This document shows positions 1-13,070 of a stretch of DNA of 64,000 nucleotides, in pieces (the stretch's first letter is position 1; every line of letters begins with the position of its first letter). The DNA lies in the NCBI RefSeq assembly GCF_026745355.1, contig NC_079202.1, positions 2,193,614 to 2,257,613 on the forward strand. Direction: 5' to 3'. The notes under the pieces are model-generated. The model did no database searches. It saw nothing but the letters and a program-made list of their open reading frames with translations, and was not told the DNA's origin. The DNA is from Beta vulgaris subsp. vulgaris. Lineage: Eukaryota > Streptophyta > Magnoliopsida > Caryophyllales > Amaranthaceae. The position numbers and the translations under genes were made by a program.

Positions 1-841
1 ATGTTTCCCGTTCTCTCCTAATTCAGATTGATTTCTGCATTTCGGACAATAACTCTGCCTAGTAGTTTGCGAAGTGGTTTAGGAAAGGCGTGCCATTGTT
101 GATAATATTTCTTGAAGTGAATTACCTGGTTTTACTAAGAATCTGTGTCCATGTTTTGTGGTTGTTGATGCTAAATTGGATGACTTTGAGGAAAATAGTT
201 ATCTATGGTCATTCATTGGTGATAAATAAAATGTCATTTGAGAACTTGACATTTCATGATTTGAAGATAACATACATAAAGGTTACCATTTTTTCTCTCG
301 TTGGGTTTGGTGTGTGTGTTGGGGGGAGGTTGCCTCATCCACTTTTTCAATGGCAAGTGCCTGTTACTTGCTTCATTGCAAAGATTTGACCTTTCTCTAT
401 AGCTTTGCTACCTTAGTAAGGGACATTTATGCCCTTATTTAAAATTCTAATATCATCATATATACTTTTAATTTTTTACAGAATCTTGGGTAAGCCATCC
501 TTGTCCTTTTGGGGGTGACCAATATAGGCTCTTGTAGTCATATATACTTTTTTTTTTCGTTGGAGAAAAAATTATATCATATATAATTTGACATTCTTAT
601 AATGCTACACTTATGTCTTGACGGATATTTTTATGGGATTCCTTGTTTGGGATTTTACTAAGATACTCCCAGTGAAATACTTTTTTGATGAATTATTCTT
701 TCAGCAAACTTTTTTTTTTTTACTGCCGTTGGGAAGATACTATGTAGCCTTGTTTATTGTTGGCTCACAATTCTTTTAGCATAGAGCATATGCTTTGTTG
801 AGTAATGTTTTTTCATAAGCTCCTCATTGAGGTTTTCATTG
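1..841. other. 5' flank of the KIAA0930-like gene, no clear exon
   Basis: AT-rich sequence with long T runs and no convincing coding exon. Short open frames here have no recognisable domain. It may hold the 5' untranslated region, an upstream intron or a first coding exon of the gene that follows, since the start codon of that gene is not certain. Confidence 0.4.
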
Positions 842-3800
842 ATGGAATTTTTGGTTGGAAGGTATGAATTGTTGAGTTTGGTGAAGAAGCACTCTAGTTT
901 ATTGGGGAAGACTGTAGTTGATGAGGAGGATGCATCAGATGTAGAATTGGATCAAGCTTTCTGGCATGATATTTTGAATCTCTACTTCGTTCAAGGCAAG
1001 GAATCAAAAGGGCGTCAAGATGATGATCTCATTTTTTTTGTTAGGAAAATGGTGCTTAATTATCTATTTGTCCTTCAGTGCATGGATATAGTTACATATC
1101 TAATGCTTGTAGTCAAATCCATTTTCTTACTCTACTCTTTCTATTGTTTTATCGTGCTTGCAGAACTTGCATGGATACGGTACTAACGATGAGTTAGATG
1201 CAAATGCTCCTTACTTTGTACGCAGGTGGGCATCTAAGGTAAAAATCGAATTGAACTCATATCACATTCATACTTGATAGTTGTTTCGCTGTGCACCTCA
1301 AAGTTTAAACCATGGCCAGAAAGACTATGAGTGGTAGTATTGTAGTAGTTGATTAAGTATTGAACTTGACATGTTAAGTACTCTCATGGTCTCATTCGTG
1401 GAACTTTTGTTTTAAGTGTGGCCTTTGGAATACAAGGTGCTGCCCCCTTGCAAACGCAAATAAAAAGTTAAATTGTAGAAGAAAGAAAATTGGATATAGT
1501 GTATATCGGCTGTTTTCTTTGTTCTAATTGTAGAAGCATAAAGTATACTTCTATCTTGTATACACAGTTGGATAAGATGGTTGGTGACGACTTGATTGAG
1601 GTGGATTGGAGGCGGTCACTATATTTGAACCTGATTGCTCACACTTCATTCACCGTAACTGTTGCTATCTGCAGGTAGTTTTTCTGTCTTTGCCAATTTT
1701 CTTTCTGTTCTTTTTGTGCTGCCATCTGTCTCTTTCATGACTTTTTGGTTTGCTTCCTTCTCTTTCTCCTCACTTGTTCATTTTGCAGTAGAAAAATGAT
1801 GATTACATATGTTTATAAACCCTTGCAAAGCTCTCATTGAGGGTGCTACAGTGTTTCATTAATTTCATCTTTCCTCGCTGGCAGTCCTTTATGCTAGTGT
1901 AGTTGGCTGTGGGGGGACTTCGTCAAGGAATTCCTTGTTCCATCAGATTATCCCTCTGATTATTCAAGTTTGTGCACATGATCTACTTCTAAGTGTAATA
2001 TGACACCAGTATCTTTTGCTGTGATATTTTGTTTTATTTCACTAGATGGAAAGATATAACTGTAGGCTTTTTGTGACTGAAATTACATATTCTGTGGCTT
2101 ATATTACAGTCACCAAGATCTAACAGTGGATTGATTTTAATTTGAATCCAAGCTAATAATTCCCTTCTACTATGCGTGTGTGTAATTGGATGTTAGATGT
2201 GGTTGCTCTTAAAGCATACTTTCTTATAGAGCGTAGACAAATAGTTGCACTGCTAGGGAGTTGGTGGTTTAATTGTTCATTGAAAGACTAGGATGGTAGC
2301 AAGGAATTTTTAGTAAACATAGGCCATTGAATTTTTAAAGACTATTTACAGTTTGTTTGTTATGGGTACATGCTCCTTGGAATGCAATTCCATCACCTTT
2401 GATTCAAGTATCGATTTCATTGGCTAGTCTCATGTCTTCAAGAAGAAATATAGATGCAAAGATGCAAGATCTTTGATGAACCTAAGCTAGTTCGGATATC
2501 TGTATATCAAGATGTCTGCATGGACTGCTGAGCTTTGTTTGACTTTCGTAAGGTCAATGTATTCACTCTAAAGAATAGGATTGGAAAGGTTCTTGATTGT
2601 AGATAACAGGCTGCACTCGTAGAGGGCCATTGGCCATGAGCTCTATCTTAGATGCTCATGCGTAAGCTTATGAACATTGTCTTTTCAACAGTCCAATGAG
2701 CCTTAGAATCTGCTTTTAGAAAGTAGTTTATGTTCTCCAACTTTCCTAAGCCAGCATGTCACAGCACCAGCAACAATATCACTTGTAGAAAATTGCATCT
2801 TAACAGCTGGTGCAAGGATATACGCACGACTCACTAAGGGGGGAAGAGGGTGTGTAGCTGTATTTGTTTGAAGAATTGTTCACTTGGGGGGGTTTGGTAT
2901 TTTGGTCATATGTTGGTTTAACCTAAATGCGACAAGAGAATATGTAACAGTTAACCAAGTTCTACGTGGTTCAGTTGATGCTGAATCTAGGTTTACTACC
3001 TGTCTCTTGTAATTCTTAGTATGTAATATTAGAGAGTATAATCTAGCTTTTACTAAAATTGAAATATAAATATTTTAGAACTACTATGACCCTATAACTA
3101 AAATTAGTTGCAACTTAGGTGCAAAGACTTGCGCACCCGAAACTTGAGTACAACCTTGTACCCTATTGAGTACATCATTGTGTCTCTTACATTTATGCGC
3201 TATTAGTTGTCAGAGGCATTTTGATTTCTGTCTTAAATCCTCCCTAAGTTCAATCTTTGCAAATTAAATTGAAACTAACGCTCGAAGATTATGTTAAAAA
3301 GCATGCCGCTGTACGAGTTTAACTAAGTTTGTCGCTGTTTTACGTTTTCGGAAGGAGATGCTACGGATGTTCTATGGTCTTTCACAAGCTTTACTTCATA
3401 ATATAGGAACTTGGTGTGCTTAGATTGAATCTTTTACTTTATGGATGAGATCCTTTGTTAAATGTGGTAACAACTTTTTAGTTACCTTTTGGCCATTCTT
3501 TTTATTGGGCTATAGGAATAACTTGCGTTTAAGGAAGATATTGTTGAGTTGCTATGTAAATTTTTATTGCGACAACAATAACCATCTAAAGGATCTTACT
3601 AATTGATAGGGTTTGTTGAAATCAATATGCATCCAACCGTAGCCTTCACACATGAGGCTTTTGCAGAGGCGTTTAGAGGATATCCTAATTGATAGGGTTT
3701 TGCTGAAATCAATATGCATCCAACCGTAGCCTTCACACTTGAGGCTTTTCGAGAGGCCTTCTTATAGTCTTTCAAACATGAACATATGTATAATAAATGA

Positions 3801-6800
3801 AGAGTGAATAAGGGTGAAAATAAAACTTATTATTGCAATGGATATATATTAAGGATAATATTACTGCAATGAGAACTTCCTAAATGAACAATTTAGTAGA
3901 GGTAGACGATTCTCTTTCCAAGGTAACTTGGGTGGTTACCAAGCACGTAATTATGGCAGTGTGTTTTTGAAAAGGCGCAAAGATATGTCATGTTGGAGAC
4001 CCCTGAGCTCTATGTTTCGCGGTGAGTTAAGGTAATAGTAAGGACCTAAACTTTGCAAAAGCTTAGAGTTAAGCTATAATAAACATATGTTCTTTATAAT
4101 TCTTGAATTGTGATGAGTGGATCTTTTTCAATCTATTCACACCGCAGTGGCCATGAAGCACACTGTAACACCCACAATAGTTTCCAAAGTCTGCAACACC
4201 ATGACCATTACCGCAATTTTGACCGTCTGATTTTTTTTGTTGTATAATACTTCCTACTTTTTAAAAAAAAAAATTGTACCATTTGGATTTGAACACTGTT
4301 CACATATTTATTTGACCATTTTCTTGTGATTTATATGTAAAGAAACATATAGTCACGTGGGATGTTGTTAGATTCGTCGCGATATATATACTTCCACAAT
4401 ATCTGTTTCTTATAACTTTTCCAAAAGAATAATTCGATGTATTGACAATTGAAAATATCCATTGATATGCGGGAAACTCAAATGGTGCATTTATAACAAA
4501 AACGAAGGAAGTAGTTTATTTCCATGGTGTACTTATGTATAAGATCCTCTTTCTATTAAAAAAAGAAGTGTGCGTCACTTGAATGAGGTTTGTGTTTCAT
4601 GCTGTGTGCTGAGTACCTGTCACCTCAGTGCTCCTTGAGCCTTTTTAGACATTGGTCTGTCTATCTATGTTGAGATAGTCATTTAGTCACAATGAATAGA
4701 GCTTCAAATGTGTAGTAGTCAGGTTGCTAAACAAGGTATGAATTACAACTAATTTTTGGATGCTTAAGATCTTCATGCTTCAGTGCTGGATACAGGATGG
4801 AGGAGAATCTTCGATAAATTGATCGTTTGTTGAGAAGACAGTAGCATAGATCCATTAATTGCTAAGTTATATGTCTTAAACGAAGGATAAGTTAAGGAAC
4901 CCCGGTGGAAATTTTGTATTGTGTTTGATTTATATCTTACAGTCTATTCAGTATTCACAGAATATTTTCATTACAAGTAGAGTCAAGTATCATTAATATT
5001 TAAGTTAAGCTACATAAAACTTTGCTTGCACAAGGTTTCTAGCTATTGAATTGATTCTTGAAGGAATTTTGGGAAGGATGCATGATTAGGTGAATTGCAG
5101 ATCTACTTGGGCCGTATGGATGAAATATTGTTTTTTTATTCTCACTTGCTCTAGAATATCCTCATAATAATTTAATCTGAGACTTATTTATGTTAGCAAT
5201 CAGGTCCTCCAACATCATCGTGTGGGGCAAGATACACCATTGAGTCCTATATACAAGGTGTGTACTTCTTACCCCCTGTCTGTTGAGTAATTTCCTGGAC
5301 AAACATCTTCGATTTTTTGTTCTAATCTGGTTCATAGTGCTGGGTTCAAGAGCTTCTGGTCCATGTCGTAATATTTGTAAAATTTGCAATTTCATTTTTT
5401 GTTATCTTTTTCATCCAGGTTGTAAAGACTGTTTATGCATCACCTAGCCGGGTCAATTTCCATTTGGATTCCAGAAAGGTAAGTGCAAAGCCAGTACTAC
5501 ATTCATCTTCAAGATGTACTGCTATTGTACAACATTATTAGAATTATCATATTTCGTGTGCAGGAAGCAGAAACTGTTCCAGCCTATCCAGATATATGCT
5601 TTGCCATTGACGACTTTGATTCTACAATTGACACAGTGGTAATATGAACCGTATTTTAATTTCTTAAATAAGTGTGTTTTAATTACTCAGTGAGTCAGTG
5701 TATGTTTACATCATTATATTGTATTTTGTTCAGCCATTTATGTACTTAGTAGGCATGGTAGTGGGCCAGGCAGGAAACAGCCTGACATGACCCGGTATCT
5801 CCATGTCGTGCCGTCCAAAATCTCAGCCAAGACTCGGCCCAACCCACGTGCCCAGCACGGCTAGTTAAAAAAGCCTGACATGACCCAGTATCTCCATGTC
5901 GTGCCATCCAAAGATTATATTTTTTCGGGAAAAAGGATTATGATGTATTATGTTACAAAAGGAATATATCTTTACTAAAATGGATTATAATTCCACTGTT
6001 CTTGTATGAAAAGTGCCCTCATGTGAACTTTATTTTGAGTGTATATTAAACAAATAATGTAATAGCACAAGTGATTATAATGAAGGCCCTCAACCTCAGC
6101 CTGGGCAGGACCCGCTTTTTGTGCCTCTTGCCGGTATTCTGCCTGTCTGGACTAGTGCCATTTCTAGTGCTGAATCTTTTTTATTTTATGCTGATCTACA
6201 AACTCTTGTAAATTTGCTTACTATGTTAACCTGTTTTTGCGTTGCAGGTTCTATCAGATCCAGATCATTGCTACTGTGTTGTTCTTAATGCGCATGGTGG
6301 GGCAGCATTTCCTAGTGAAAAGCCTGAGCATGAAGTTATTGAGAAGTTGCAGAAAACTGAAGGAGACTCCAGAAAGACAAATAAAACCAAGGTTTGAGAC
6401 ATGTATATCTCCGATTACAATGGTTGAGACTTGAGATAGCCATAAATAATGATGTACAGGATAGAACAACTATTAGGAACTTATCCATGGATATGTCATA
6501 TGTGTTAATATTTAGCAAATTTCTCAGTAATAGCCTATTTGGGATTCTAAAATGTTTATGGTGACACTGAGGTCAGTGTGTGCTATCCAAAAAAATTGAT
6601 GTTAACAGCAAGCTAATGGCATATATAAATAAGGGAAGTAATTAATTATGACCTTGTAGTTTACATGTTTTTCCATCTCAAATGGTCAGGGTTTTGGAAA
6701 TAAAGTAGTGAATATATTCTGGAAAAATGTCAAAATAGTATACATGGCTTTTTTGGGAAAGTGCGCGTAATGTGCGTGATGCGTCTGTTTGCCTTGTTCG

Positions 6801-9626
6801 TCAAAAACCCTTTGTGCCTCTGCATCAGAGCACTTTCCACTTTCTAAAACTAAGCTTCATCCTGATTCTCTGTCTTACTCTGTTTTCTTATTTATTTTCT
6901 TCCAATTGTTTTATTTTACCTTAATACTCTCGTTGTCTGTTTGAAACCCAAATGTGAAGAAACTAGGGCCTGAGGGTTGAGGACTACTTTTGTATTGCCT
7001 AATCGAGGTCGTTGGTCAAATCGAGTAGGTATACCTATGATGCTGCCTTAAAGAGGGGTATTTGAATAGTGTTTATATGTTAGCTTTGGTATCTGAATTC
7101 CGAAATAGTTCTTTTTTGTCCTTTTTTTTCCTTTTAGTTTTACATCCAAAATTTTCTGACAACTTTTTTTTTTATTTACTTCATCCGTTTCATAATACTC
7201 GCTAGTCGCTACACTTCTCAATTCACGGACTCCTAGGCAATTTTTGGAGAAGAGAGAGTAAAAAGAAAAGGGACCCATGTGAGAGGAGAGAGATAGAGAG
7301 AGTTTATTCCCAAAAAAGAAGCGTAGCAAGTAATGTGAAACTTCCCACAATGGAAAGTGTAGCGAGTATTATGAAACGGAGGAAGTATATCCAAACTGAC
7401 ATTGTTTTATTTCTTCATTATGCCAGTAATAAAAATTTGGAAAAAGTCAATTAACAAAAATTCTAAAGATATCTTGTTTTCAATAAGAAACCATGACTGT
7501 ATGCCACTATGTTGTCAGTGGGTGTTCAAAATTAGGGAAGAGTCCTTGTATCCAAACTATTTTGAGCCTTATAAATCAGACCCTTGGTACTGTACCAGTG
7601 TGACAACTCTAACTAACTACCTAAATAACATAGCCACATAGGTACGAGGTGTGATAATTGAACCATATTTACATTTTGGCTGTGGCCTTCACAGAGAATT
7701 TTATGTTCGCTGCAGTGCAACCACATCTTGAGATTTGAAAATCTTGGCCTTTCGCAATTTTTCTATGCTTATTTATAAGGTTTTTATTAGACTTGGAAGG
7801 TAGAAATATTTAGTTGTGGTAATGTGACAATGCTCATTTCTTCATTGTGCACTGCCTGGTTATTATTGAACTTAATGAATTTAATACTGAAGGAAATAAT
7901 TATGCCTACAGGTTACTATATTTTCTGGATTTGTGAGCTATCAAATGGTTCGTGAAGCGTATGATGGTAATTTTTTTGAACTCAAGGGTCCAAAACTGCT
8001 ATTTTATATGCAAAGAATGACAGTTTAGGATATTCTATGCTATTACTGTTTAACTCTCAACATTACCGTTTCACTCCCAACATGATGGTAGATGCTGTGG
8101 TGATGGTTCAAAGAAGGTGAATACATCTACTAGATTTTGATAAGTACCAATTATTTATTAAGTGTTTGCACATATAGTACAAGTAGAGAAGGATTTCATG
8201 AGGTTTAGTGCAGCTTTAATTGCTGACTAAGCATGTTGTGAGGCGTGAAACGGCGCCAAGACATCCTCCATATGAGTATGTGGTGGATGATCATAGATGA
8301 TGGGATCACTTGGATGGATTAAAGATATGTGACACTGAACAATATGGAATCTTTTTGAGAGACTTTGCTTCCTGTTCCTGGGGTAGTGTTAGTAAAGGCT
8401 GCTCAAGACTTGATGATTTACGTTGCTGTTTCATGTTGCATGGTCTTAATATTTAGTAAACTTGGAGAATAACGTTAATATGATTCTTGCGCTAATAAAC
8501 AATTTTTTGTGTAGGATAGTTTCCTTTTCTTTAATTCTATGTGCTTTTATTAAATCTCCCACATGCTGAGATTTTTATCAACTTCAGCTCGCAAAAACGC
8601 TTCATCTTCATTAGCGTTCATCTTTTTGCTAGTGGCTTGCTACCTTTTGGAGGTCCATTGCTAATTGTAGATTGAAGCATGTCTAGTTAATCTTATGTAG
8701 TTAGCATTTCTGTTCATACTTCACTCTACTCTTCAGGAGCTCAGAAATACCATGTAGTGAGCCTTTATTTTCAGTCCTCAGGTAAAATTTCCATGAAAGG
8801 TTAGGTGAAGTAGCCGTTCTAGTATTGAAGGTACTAGATAATCCTTATTTTTCTTGATGTGTTGCTTGGGCAGCATTAAATTGGTATGAAGATAAAATGA
8901 ACTAAAATCTGGACAGAAGGAATAAAGGCAAGAAGATGATGATTTTGGTTAATAGACTGTAAATTGCAGAATCTTGAGAGAGATTTTCAAGCTTTCAAGT
9001 GCCTTGACAGCTGACACTAAAGATAACTCTCAAAATTTTCTCCATGATCGTCTTTCTCCCTACCTACTCTCCTCTATTCCTCTATCTAATCTCTCTACTT
9101 ATTCCCCAAGCTACATTTAACATCATTATAGTCTATTGCACCCTATATAGCCAGTTTATTACATTGCGGCCCGCCCAAACTTCCACCTTTTCCTCAAGGT
9201 GATGCTAATCGGGATTCATTTCGCAGCTCTGAGAACAGTGGTCGACGGCCCACTTCATAATACTCGAAACAAAGACCTTGTTTGATTTGTGTTGCACCTC
9301 CTTATTGGTGAAGTTTTGAAATTGCACCAGTGGCTGGGTTAAAAAACTCGGTGGTTTTTTTTGGAATGAGGGCAGGTGTCAGGTTTGATGGTGTATGTTT
9401 GAATTGAGGTAGTAGCTTGTGGGAAGAAGTTATCAGAGGGTTGTTCATCTTGAGTGGATTACGCCTTGTTCCATTTAGATGGCAGCAAATGAGGGTCTCA
9501 AGTATGTGGTGATGTAAGGTCTCAGGAGATGGTAGGAGCATTACTTTGAAACTGCAGCACCACCAAAACTGCCAGAGTCCTTTGTCCCTTTTAGTGGATG
9601 ATTGTATTAGTTACCGGTTGCTTTGG

Positions 9627-9657
<31 letters not shown>

Positions 9658-11866
9658 ATTCATAATGTAGTAATAAGGTACCTCATAGACTCGCAAAATG
9701 GGAAATGACAAGTGTTCGTGATAATGTATAGATGAGGGTGGTCCTGTGTTTTCTCAAAAACAATAGAAAGGGATCAATCTTTGAAAAGACTTCGTAATAC
9801 TTTGTCATGTGTGACACATACATCCAAGCAATCCATCCTATGATCTCCAACCACGTGTAGCTGTCTTATTGTGATATATAACCATGTATGATGGGATTGC
9901 TTAAATCTGTGATATATGACATTGAGCACTTTGGGTTCTTGTCAGATAGGTCCGCTTTGGGACATTGTTGCTTTTATGTCAGAAATTTAGTTACTGGTGC
10001 ATGGTAATGATATTTAATCATCATAGAAGATCAAATATTGTAATTCTTGTGATGGAAAAAGATTTGTATTTTCTGGAATCTGGACTGTTTCATTTATCTA
10101 TCTTTTCATCTTTTGTGTCCAGTAATTCTCTTATTTGCTGGGATTTTCTGAGTATTGACGACTTTCAACTTGCAATTATCTATTTTCAAACTAATGCATC
10201 TTTAGTCTCTTTTGTTTGTTGAGCATTTTAATCATTCTCTTTCTACCTTTCTGCAGCTGGGAGATTCCGTTTAGGGAGTCTTCTTTCTTTCAGTCATTCT
10301 TCAGGTAAAGTAGATAGAATTTACATGAAAGGTCCAGGTGGACGTGGAGAAGTCGAAGTAGCTGTCTCTGGTGTTGAAGGTATTAGCAAATCGAACACTG
10401 TAATTTTTTGGTGGACTATGTAATACACTTGCTGTTGTGGCCTTGTGGGGTTGTTACTAATTGTTGTGTGCCTGCATCTTTATCACTGCTCTCAGTGTTT
10501 GTTTTGCTTGTATGTAGAAGACTGCATTTATTCATCTTATAGCTCTTGTAATATTTTCTTCCGAAGGCAATGGTTTCATATATTTCCAGTATTCTATTAA
10601 TGGCAACAGTACATTGGTATGCATATTAGATTGCACATTAGCTCCTCACTCACATTTTTTTTTTATTGTTTCAAGGTATAAAATGAGTTCTTGTTACACT
10701 TTGCCTTTATTTTTACAAAATTTAGACATCATGCATCCCCAACTATGCCTCCTTTTCTTTAAACAGTCACAACTATTCCCAACTTTTGGGGTGTCTTCTC
10801 ATGACAATCTCAATTCATAAGGGTTTACAATTATTTCTGGAGTATAGATATATTAGGGGTTGATTAGAGATGTTACAGAAGTGTTATCGGATTTACGTAT
10901 GATTGAGTAAATGTCTCTATTTTTTCTGGATGCATGTTCACATCTTACATAATCTGTTATCAGCATGGTGATTAATGTATTTACTGTTTTACCAGACCAA
11001 AGCCAGCATTCTTTGGGACCTTCTTCACCTGTTAACTCAAAAAGTGGATTTGGTCTTGCTACAATTGTTCAGAAAGCTGCATCTGTAGCTTCTGTTGCTG
11101 CAAAACAGGCTTATGCAGCAGCTTCAAATACTACAGATGATGAGATGTTGCCCCTGAAATGCTGCTTGATGTCTATTTCATTGCCTTGGGAGAACATTGC
11201 ACATGATCTCTTGTTTAAGGTAAGCAGCAATTTCTAGTTATATCATTTTATATTACACTCCTGATAGCTGTTTATAATTGTGATACTGGAGTGATGTTAA
11301 CTTAAAACTGAGCACAAATATTTATGCACATGCTTATCTCAGAAACTGAGCGACATTAGCAACATGCGTCCTCAAAAGTTTCTTTTCAGCATTCTGTAAT
11401 ATAATTTTTCCTAGGAGCAACAGGATAGATCCAGATACTTCACTTCGATGTGCTTTAGCAAAAATGGAAGTACGACATTTCAATGTTTACTAAAATGACT
11501 TGATTTGTCTAAATTGGAGAATAAGCCATTTGAGGATAATAATATTTGCCACTTAGTTTACAGATGGAGAGATGAGCCATTGATTGACCATCCAAAACAA
11601 AGAACAAGTTTAAGTTAAATATGGTTTAAAAAGGTTATATGATGCTGAAACTATTTTTTTTAATGATCTGAAGAATTTCATGTAACTTTTTTATACCAAT
11701 CTGTCAAATACCCTTCTTTTATCTATATCATCAGATTGGCAATTAGGCCTTAATTTTTATATGGACACTAAGCTAGCCTTTATCTCTTCTGCATGTATCT
11801 TTTCAAATATATTTATGCTGGTTCTATGCTAATTAAAATCAGGGTGGTCCACCAGTGAACATGTAA
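842..11866 (+). CDS. KIAA0930/DUF2045 family protein, 11 exons
   Basis: Exons read as 842-1051, 1164-1238, 1568-1674, 5197-5257, 5419-5478, 5564-5638, 6248-6391, 7912-7966, 10257-10379, 10996-11219 and 11843-11866; every junction is GT-AG and the phases agree, giving 385 residues plus TAA. The protein matches the animal KIAA0930 (C22orf9) family along its length: FW at residues 40-41, RQDDDLIFFVRK at 58-69, VDWRRSLYLNLI at about 107-118, a VYASPS segment, MKGPGGRG at 286-293, LPWENIAHDLLFK at 366-378 and the short tail GGPPVNM. The family has a conserved domain of unknown function, so no biochemical role is assigned. No signal peptide or membrane segment is evident. The start is uncertain: ATG 842 is the first in frame, but AG acceptors near 819, 831 and 861 would allow an upstream coding exon outside the readable part. 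Introns 3, 6, 7 and 8 are enlarged by transposons. Confidence 0.85.
3601..3757. repeat. 86-bp tandem duplication in intron 3
   Basis: Two adjacent copies begin with AATTGATAGGGTTT at 3601 and 3687 and share the core ATGCATCCAACCGTAGCC, differing at a few positions near GAGGCTTTT. The period is 86 bp. No coding potential is seen. The remaining intron sequence from 1675 to 3600 and 3760 to 4249 shows nothing else recognisable. Confidence 0.8.
4250..4511. mobile_element. Stowaway-like MITE in intron 3
   Basis: Starts CTTCCTACTT and ends AACGAAGGAAG, with TA on both sides (4248-4249 and 4512-4513), the Tc1/mariner-type target. Inside it, the words TTTGACCATTTTC, ATAGTCACG and TAGATTCGTC also occur in diverged form in the element at 61100-61356, so the two belong to one family. 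Confidence 0.6.
5750..6166. mobile_element. hAT-like MITE in intron 6
   Basis: Imperfect terminal inverted repeats of about 25 bp: the left end reads TAGGCATGGTAGTGGGCCAG and the right end read in reverse gives TAGAAATGGCACTAGTCCAG. The interior is GC-richer than the surroundings and carries two direct copies of a 43-bp word (about 5778-5820 and 5872-5914, containing CCTGACATGACCC). No transposase frame is present. A clear target duplication was not found. Confidence 0.55.
7179..7385. mobile_element. Stowaway-like MITE in intron 7
   Basis: Ends CTTCATCCGTTTCATAATAC and, in reverse, CTTCCTCCGTTTCATAATAC, forming a near-perfect terminal inverted repeat bounded by TA at 7177-7178 and 7386-7387. 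Length 207 bp, no coding capacity. This is the CTYCNTCCGTTTC class common in plant genomes. Confidence 0.8.
8731..8834 (+). pseudogene. Decayed duplicate of exon 9 of the KIAA0930-like gene
   Basis: The sequence parallels the exon at 10257-10379 from its acceptor through its donor: TTTTCAGTCCTCAGGTAAA, then CCATGAAAGGTTAGGTGAAG, GAAGTAGC, and TATTGAAGGTACTAG match the real exon in order. Small deletions break the frame and the codon after ATGAAAGGT is TAG, so it cannot code. It lies in intron 8, about 1.5 kb upstream of the working copy. Confidence 0.75.
8958..9654 (-). mobile_element. Truncated Ty3/gypsy element: 3' LTR and end of pol
   Basis: On the minus strand, a degraded frame ends with NPD-x-HHLEEKVEVWAGR, like the LEDKV segment that closes plant gypsy polyproteins, followed by a purine-rich tract and then a probable LTR at 8958-9163 that begins TGTAATAAA and ends AATTTACA (TG...CA with short inverted ends). 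A further minus frame at 9302-9541 with many stops nearby belongs to the same relic. The element is cut off near 9600, next to a run of 28 T at 9627-9654. No second LTR is seen. Confidence 0.45.
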
Positions 11867-12290
11867 TCTTTTACCTTGCTGAGGGGAGTCGCGTGATGCA
11901 GAACTATCGATATAATTCGTTTAGGATTCCAGATGCCAGAGTTTCTGACAGGATCCTTTGGTTAGATCATTTCAAAGGCTCGTTTCGTTGTGAATTTGTG
12001 ATATCTCTAGTGCTTTGAGTTTTCTGATAGTTCTGGTGTTTCTTGAGTTTCGCGCAAACTGCAAATTCACTGTTATTGTATATAAAATCGAACTTATTCT
12101 CTTTTCAATCTCTATATTTTCTCTTATAGGAAATAAGTGAAAAAGTATGATGGAATACAAGTCACTTTTACTGAATGTTGTTTTTGAAGCCTGAAGGTAA
12201 ATTTAATCAGCAGAGCATCATGACGAAGTAGCATAATAGACATTGTAGCAGTATGGTCACCAATTTTCAAAGGGACTCAAACATTGATGC
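11867..12290. other. 3' flank of the KIAA0930-like gene
   Basis: About 420 bp of AT-rich sequence holding the 3' untranslated region of the gene. No further exon or element is recognised. Confidence 0.4.
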
Positions 12291-12298
12291 AGTTGTTA

Positions 12299-12770
12299 AG
12301 AGCTGGCAAATATTGATCCAACCCACCCGTTTAATAAATGGGTATACCTAATCCGACCTGTTTTTATTAAATGGTTTGGGTCAGATTGAAATTTTTAGAC
12401 GAATTCAAACCATCTAATCCGTTACTTAGATGGGCCAAGTTGGGATTGGGTTGATTCACTAATCCGTTTATTTTTTCATCCAAAATACCAATTTTCCTCG
12501 TTGAATGAATAATAAAAAGGTTGTATTGTATTTTGATTTGTCTTTTTATTACATATGGCTCTTTGTACTTTGAAATTCTTAAAATGTGAGGAGTTTAAGT
12601 AATTAATATTCAGATCGATGTTAATGGAAATTAGAAGATTATATTAAATAAGTTAGTGGGTCCATTTCATGTTGACCCATTTATTATTAGGTTGGATTGA
12701 ATTGAGAATTACAACTCGTTTAATTAAACAGGTAACCCAGGCTGACCTATTACTAGCCCCAGTTATTAAT
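12299..12770. mobile_element. hAT-like MITE
   Basis: Flanked by the 8-bp target duplication AGTTGTTA (12291-12298) and AGTTATTA (12771-12778), one mismatch. The ends read AGAGCTGGCAAATA and, in reverse, GGGGCTAGTAATA. Subterminal regions are rich in GGGT/ACCC words in both orientations, as in palindromic hAT derivatives. 472 bp, no transposase frame. The sequence from 12779 to 13070 holds nothing else recognised. Confidence 0.6.
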
Positions 12771-13070
12771 ACTAGTATACTACTTATCGTGCCTTACATG
12801 TATTAACTGAAATTTTTTAAAAAAATAACTTGGTAATGTGTTACTGCATCCGCAAGATATGCTACTCAAACACATATTAGCACTTCTAAAGAGTTGTCAC
12901 TAAAAGACAAATTCCTAACATATTGCTACTTGGTCACCTTTTTCTCATGATTGGACTAAAATACGGTTAATATCTTCTTCTTTTTTGTCAAAACTAACCA
13001 AGTGGAATAATTATCCGGATTTTCATACCAAAAAATGTAGCCTACACAAATGTGTTTAATTTTTATTTTA

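Noticed and set aside
90..389. 99-residue frame at the start of the window
   Set aside because: Hydrophobic, without motif similarity and rich in intron-like T runs; no evidence of an exon.
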